Source: an uncultured Methylophilus sp.
GTDB taxonomy: Bacteria > Pseudomonadota > Gammaproteobacteria > Burkholderiales > Methylophilaceae
Assembly (NCBI GenBank): GCA_936943315.1
Contig: CAKZJM010000201.1
Location: 1 to 10,536 of the forward strand
Length of the DNA stretch: 10,536 nt
Direction: 5' to 3'
Position numbers and translations under genes: made by a program. The notes under the pieces are model-generated. The model was not told the DNA's origin and ran no database searches. It saw nothing but the letters and a program-made list of their open reading frames with translations. Of this stretch, positions 7,503-10,536 are shown in pieces (positions within the stretch are counted from its first letter, which is position 1; each line of letters opens with the position of its first letter).

Positions 7503-8261
7503 TTAAGAAGCTTTTGGCTCAGCCAATTGCTCGCTGGTACGGCCAAAACGGCGTTCGCGCTGGCGGTAAGAAGTTAATGCCGCTTCAAAGGCAGCATCAT
7601 CAAAGTCAGGCCATAAGGTAGGTGTGAAATACAGCTCGGTGTAGGCCAACTGCCACAGCAGGAAGTTACTGATGCGTGTCTCACCGCCGGTGCGGATAAA
7701 CAGGTCTGGCTCCGGTGCATAGGGCATGGAAAGATAGGGAGTTAAATCTGATTCTTGTATTTGCTTGAGCTGTGGCTGCGCCTGTAGCAATTGGTTAAAA
7801 GCATTTACCACATCCCATCGGCCGCCATAATTCACGGCAATGGTGAGGGTCAAGCCAGTATTGGCGGCTGTTTTCTGCTCCGCTTCCAGCATCTTTTGCT
7901 GCAGGGCCTCGTTAAAAGCTGCACGGTCACCAATCAGCTTTAAAATCACATTGGCTTCATGCAATTTTTTAACCTCACGGTCCAGCGCTTCAAGAAACAG
8001 GCTCATGAGGAAAGTGACTTCTTCGGGGGGGCGGCGCCAGTTTTCGCTGCTAAAGGCAAATAAAGTCAGAAACTTGATATCCAGGCGCACACAGGCCTTC
8101 ACCATGGCCCGCACGGCTTCCAGGCCACGCTGATGACCAGCCACGCGCGGCAAGAACCGCTTTTTAGCCCAGCGTCCATTACCGTCCATGATGACGGCCA
8201 CATGCTGTGGCACGTCCTGGATGGGCGGGACTTCTTTGGTAGAGCTGGAGAATAAACCCAA
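7503..8261 (-). CDS. uppS: Undecaprenyl diphosphate synthase UppS (TTG start)
   Basis: UppS (IspU) is a cis-prenyltransferase that adds eight isopentenyl units to farnesyl diphosphate, giving the C55 lipid carrier for peptidoglycan and O-antigen. It is a soluble or peripheral cytosolic enzyme. The catalytic Asp is D26 in VIMDGNGRWAKKR. H43 in VAGHQRG, FSSENW at 70-75, and RTGGETRISNFLLWQ from 190, followed by E209 and LWPDFD, cover the remaining substrate-binding motifs. The 252-residue length is normal. There is no ATG before the catalytic motif: TTG at 8259-8261 gives MGLFSSSTKEVPP, an N-terminus like those of related proteins, with GGAAG five bases upstream. Initiation at a non-standard codon further upstream cannot be excluded. 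It follows frr by 26 bases, and a small hairpin in that gap covers the likely binding site. Confidence 0.96.
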   Translation of the reverse strand: MGLFSSSTKEVPPIQDVPQHVAVIMDGNGRWAKKRFLPRVAGHQRGLEAVRAMVKACVRLDIKFLTLFAFSSENWRRPPEEVTFLMSLFLEALDREVKKLHEANVILKLIGDRAAFNEALQQKMLEAEQKTAANTGLTLTIAVNYGGRWDVVNAFNQLLQAQPQLKQIQESDLTPYLSMPYAPEPDLFIRTGGETRISNFLLWQLAYTELYFTPTLWPDFDDAAFEAALTSYRQRERRFGRTSEQLAEPKAS

Positions 8262-8274
8262 AACGGCTTCCGTT
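8262..8274 (-). promoter_or_regulatory. Hairpin over the uppS ribosome binding site
   Basis: On the minus strand AACGG-AAG-CCGTT forms a perfect 5-base-pair stem with a 3-base loop directly before the TTG start. The best Shine-Dalgarno candidate, GGAAG, is made of the end of the first arm and the loop. Folding would hide part of the site and favour low or coupled translation of uppS. The inverted repeat is seen; a regulatory role is inference, and so short a stem could arise by chance. Confidence 0.4.
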
Positions 8275-8287
8275 CGCTGGATGACTG

Positions 8288-8845
8288 TTAAACAGCCATC
8301 AGGTCAGCTTCTTTTTGTTGCAAGATCTTATCGACTTCAGCCACGGCTTTATCGGTCATTTTCTGGACTTCTTCTTGCGCGCGGCGCTCATCATCTTCTG
8401 AAATCGCTTTATCCTTGATGAGTTTCTTCAAGGCATCGTTGGCGTCACGGCGCACATTGCGAATAGCAACTTTGGCGCCTTCACCTTCTGTACGCACAAT
8501 TTTGGTCAGATCGCGGCGGCGCTCTTCAGTCAACATCGGCATGGGCACACGAATCAAATCACCGTTGGTGGCAGGATTCAAGCCCAAGTCGCTATCGCGA
8601 ATCGCTTTTTCCACTTTCGCAATCATATTTTTTTCATAAGGCTGGACGTTAATCGTACGCGCATCGCCCAGATTCACGTTAGCCACCTGGTTCACCGCCA
8701 CCATAGAGCCATAATATTCAACCATCACATGGTCCAGCAGGCCCGCGTGTGCACGGCCTGTGCGTACTTTTGCCAAATCAATCTTTAATGACTCGAGTGA
8801 CTTCTGCATTTTCTGCTCGGCAGATTTTTTGATATCTTCAACCAT
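8288..8845 (-). CDS. frr: Ribosome recycling factor RRF
   Basis: RRF works with EF-G to split the post-termination ribosome from mRNA and deacylated tRNA in the cytosol. The 185-residue product has the exact usual length. It shows the two-domain pattern: a three-helix bundle from residues 1-30 and 105-185, interrupted by a beta domain of about 31-104. Conserved segments include KVRTGRAH at 26-33, PYEKNMI near 69-75, IRVPMPMLTEERR at 98-110, and VAIRNVRRDAND at 126-137 with the functionally important R132. The ATG has GGAGAA five bases upstream, one of the best binding sites in the window, fitting the high demand for this protein. It lies 30 bases after pyrH, its standard neighbour. Confidence 0.98.
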   Translation of the reverse strand: MVEDIKKSAEQKMQKSLESLKIDLAKVRTGRAHAGLLDHVMVEYYGSMVAVNQVANVNLGDARTINVQPYEKNMIAKVEKAIRDSDLGLNPATNGDLIRVPMPMLTEERRRDLTKIVRTEGEGAKVAIRNVRRDANDALKKLIKDKAISEDDERRAQEEVQKMTDKAVAEVDKILQQKEADLMAV

Positions 8846-8875
8846 TTTACTTCTCCAATCTCACAAGCGCCCGGC

Positions 8876-9592
8876 CTATGCCTTGACGCGTGTTCCTTCA
8901 TTTTCACCCAGAATGACGCTCTTCAATGCACCCTCTTTAAAAATGCTGAAGACTGCAATGGGCATCTTCTGATCACGACACAAGGTGAATGCCGTTGCAT
9001 CCATGACTTTCAGGTTCTTATTGATGGCCTCGTCATAAGAGACTTGGTCATAGCGCGTTGCCGTTGGGTCTTTTTTAGGGTCTGCGGTATAGATGCCATC
9101 AACCTTGGTCGCTTTCAACACGATCTCAGCATCAATCTCCACACCACGTAGCGCAGCAGCAGTATCGGTCGTAAAGAACGGGTTACCGGTACCCGCCCCG
9201 AAGATCACGACTTTACCCTCTTCAAGATAGCGAATCGCTTTCCCGCGGATGTAAGGCTCAGCGACTGCCTCGATATTCAATGCGCTTTGCACACGTGCAG
9301 GCACACCCGCATGCTTCATCGCATCCTGCAAGGCCATCGCATTCATGACGGTAGCGAGCATGCCCATATAATCCGCATTCGCCCTGTCCATGCCTTCAGC
9401 CGCAGGGGCTACACCACGGAAAATGTTACCGCCGCCAATGACGATACCGACCTGCACGCCCATCTCAACGATTTCTTTGACCTGCGCAACAATCGAATTG
9501 ACCGTTTCGCGATTAATCCCATAAGCATCCTCACCCATCAAGGCCTCGCCAGATAACTTAAGGAGAACGCGTTTAAAAACAGGTTGTGCCAT
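8876..9592 (-). CDS. pyrH: UMP kinase PyrH
   Basis: PyrH phosphorylates UMP to UDP with ATP in pyrimidine nucleotide synthesis. Bacterial enzymes are hexamers of the amino-acid-kinase fold, generally activated by GTP and inhibited by UTP. The 238-residue protein has LKLSGEALMG at 11-20 (phosphate binding), GGGNIFRG at 53-60, the R70-D74 region and its following helix (UMP site), FGAGTGNPFFTTDTAAALR at 131-149, and KATKVDGIYTADP at 160-172 (ATP side). All motifs are intact. The ATG has GGGA about eight bases upstream. It is the first gene after the terminator that follows tsf and so probably heads the long operon down to fabZ and beyond. Confidence 0.98.
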   Translation of the reverse strand: MAQPVFKRVLLKLSGEALMGEDAYGINRETVNSIVAQVKEIVEMGVQVGIVIGGGNIFRGVAPAAEGMDRANADYMGMLATVMNAMALQDAMKHAGVPARVQSALNIEAVAEPYIRGKAIRYLEEGKVVIFGAGTGNPFFTTDTAAALRGVEIDAEIVLKATKVDGIYTADPKKDPTATRYDQVSYDEAINKNLKVMDATAFTLCRDQKMPIAVFSIFKEGALKSVILGENEGTRVKA

Positions 9593-9672
9593 CGTTATTT
9601 TCCCAAACTCAAAATGTGCTTATTTAATCACAAAACAAGGTTTTTTGGGCGTTCTAAGCCCGTCTTCGCCAT
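9593..9672 (-). promoter_or_regulatory. pyrH leader, presumed promoter region
   Basis: This 80-base stretch lies between the tsf terminator and pyrH and is AT-rich toward pyrH. Because a strong terminator precedes it, a promoter for the downstream operon is expected here. TGATTAAAT on the minus strand looks like an extended -10 (four of six matches to TATAAT), but no convincing -35 is found 16-18 bases before it. A short inverted repeat, GGGC-TTAGAAC-GCCC (about 9648-9662), lies upstream of this. The expectation rests on context rather than on a clear motif. Confidence 0.35.
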
Positions 9673-9704
9673 AAAAAAAGTGGAATCCGCAGATTCCACT
9701 TTTT
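9673..9704 (-). terminator. Intrinsic terminator after tsf
   Basis: On the minus strand a 13-base-pair perfect stem (9675-9687 pairing with 9692-9704) closes a 4-base TGCG loop. The GC-containing core GTGGAATC/GATTCCAC is flanked by A5, and T7 follows on the 3' side. This is a classic Rho-independent terminator, 23 bases past the tsf stop codon. It should end the rpsB-tsf transcript and separate it from pyrH. The A and T tracts on both sides make the structure nearly symmetrical, so it could also work weakly on the plus strand, where T5 follows. Confidence 0.9.
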
Positions 9705-9727
9705 CAGGTAACGCTGTAAAAAGTCAA

Positions 9728-10536
9728 TTAGACTTTAGCGGCAGCAGCCACTTCAGCAGCGTAATCCACCACGGCTTTCTCAATGCCCTCACCCACTGTG
9801 TACATGGTGAATGAAGCCACAGAAGCGCCTTTTGATTTCAGCAACTGCTCAATGGTCATCTTGTCATCTTTTACAAAAGCCTGGCTCAGCAAGGTGACTT
9901 CTTTCAGGAATTTCTGCACGGTGCCGTCAGCAATTTTTTCCAGCATCGCATCCGGTTTGCCCGCTTCTTTAGCCTTCTCGATCGCAACGCGACGCTCAGC
10001 TTCAATCAGCGCGGCATCCACACCGCTGGCATCCAGTGATTTTGGTTTCGCAGCAGCAATGTGCATCGCGATATCTTTACCCAAGGTTTCGTCACCGCCA
10101 ACCAAATCAACCAGCACACCAATCTTGCTACCGTGTACATAGCTGTACAATTTACCTTGCGCTTCAGTACGGACAAAACGGCGTGGCGTGATGTTTTCAC
10201 CGATTTTACCCACCAGTTGCGCACGCACTGCTTCAGCAGTTTCGCCACGCATCGGGGCATTGGCAACCGCTTCAATGTCTGCGGGGTTGTTTTCGTTAAC
10301 CACTTGTGCCAACTCGCCAACGAACTTGAGGAACTCTTCGTTTTTCGCACAGAAGTCTGTTTCTGAGTTAACTTCGATCAGCGTACCCAGCTTGCCATCA
10401 GCAGCAATGCTGATACCAACCGTACCTTCAGCAGCCACACGGCCAGCAGCTTTGCTTGCCTTGTTACCAAAGCGTACACGCAGAATTTCTTCAGCACGTG
10501 TCATGTCGCCTTCAGCTTCAGTCAGTGCTTTTTTAC
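9728..10536 (-). CDS. tsf: Elongation factor Ts, N-terminus cut by window edge
   Basis: EF-Ts is the guanine nucleotide exchange factor that recharges EF-Tu in the cytosol. The reading frame is open to the right edge, giving 268 full codons; about 20-25 N-terminal residues are missing compared with a usual length near 285-295. The visible part begins KKALTEAEGDMTRAEEILR, the second half of the N-terminal UBA-like domain, so the ATG at 10502-10504 is an internal Met and not the start. The EF-Tu contact motif reads TDFCAKN (D at about 10355-10357), with Cys where Val is commoner. The core and the coiled-coil segment (EAERRVAIEKAKEAGKP) follow, and the protein ends in an Ala-rich tail. rpsB is expected just beyond the edge. 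The terminator downstream marks the end of this transcript. Confidence 0.97.
   Translation of the reverse strand, partial: KKALTEAEGDMTRAEEILRVRFGNKASKAAGRVAAEGTVGISIAADGKLGTLIEVNSETDFCAKNEEFLKFVGELAQVVNENNPADIEAVANAPMRGETAEAVRAQLVGKIGENITPRRFVRTEAQGKLYSYVHGSKIGVLVDLVGGDETLGKDIAMHIAAAKPKSLDASGVDAALIEAERRVAIEKAKEAGKPDAMLEKIADGTVQKFLKEVTLLSQAFVKDDKMTIEQLLKSKGASVASFTMYTVGEGIEKAVVDYAAEVAAAAKV

Noticed and set aside
9645..9665. GGGC-TTAGAAC-GCCC inverted repeat as a second terminator
   Set aside because: The stem has only four pairs and is followed by A6 rather than T's in the direction of transcription.
9631..9672. 14-codon leader peptide frame (ATG at 9670-9672) before pyrH
   Set aside because: It starts right in the T-tract of the terminator, has no Shine-Dalgarno sequence, and shows no run of regulatory codons.
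10502..10504. ATG as the start of tsf
   Set aside because: The frame stays open to the window edge and the upstream codons spell KKALTEAEGD, a conserved part of EF-Ts, so this Met is internal.
1..10536. Mobile element, CRISPR array, phage or defence system
   Set aside because: All eleven genes are conserved housekeeping genes in standard order with short junctions; there are no repeat arrays, insertion-sequence ends or atypical genes.

Overview
The window is a housekeeping stretch from a Gram-negative proteobacterium, most likely a betaproteobacterium. Every recognisable gene lies on the minus strand, so transcription runs from right to left. Protein style and gene order fit a Methylophilaceae-like methylotroph, but that is an impression from memory and is not proven here. 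The order is tsf - pyrH - frr - uppS - cdsA - dxr - rseP - bamA - skp - lpxD - fabZ, the arrangement known widely from beta- and gammaproteobacteria. No mobile element, CRISPR array, rRNA or tRNA gene is visible.

Layout in the direction of transcription: the right edge holds most of tsf (elongation factor Ts), cut at its N-terminus. A strong intrinsic terminator follows it and closes the presumed rpsB-tsf transcript. A 135-base gap then leads into pyrH (UMP kinase). From pyrH on, ten genes are packed with gaps of 2 to 50 bases, or a 4-base overlap, and no further terminator is visible, so they look like one operon. It runs off the left edge inside fabZ.

The genes fall into linked tasks. tsf and frr serve translation elongation and ribosome recycling, and pyrH makes UDP. 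Dxr starts the MEP isoprenoid pathway, UppS builds undecaprenyl diphosphate (the carrier for peptidoglycan and O-antigen) from isoprenoid units, and CdsA makes CDP-diacylglycerol for phospholipids. RseP is the intramembrane protease of the envelope stress response. BamA inserts outer-membrane proteins that Skp chaperones through the periplasm. LpxD makes the lipid A precursor and FabZ supplies acyl chains in fatty acid synthesis. The operon therefore couples growth (translation, nucleotides) to building of both membranes and the wall.

I found no undescribed system. The points worth a second look are small and regulatory: a TTG start for uppS beside a hairpin that covers its likely ribosome binding site, a hairpin over the bamA stop codon that presents an alternative skp start in its loop, a near-symmetrical terminator between tsf and pyrH, and a cysteine pair in a predicted BamA loop.
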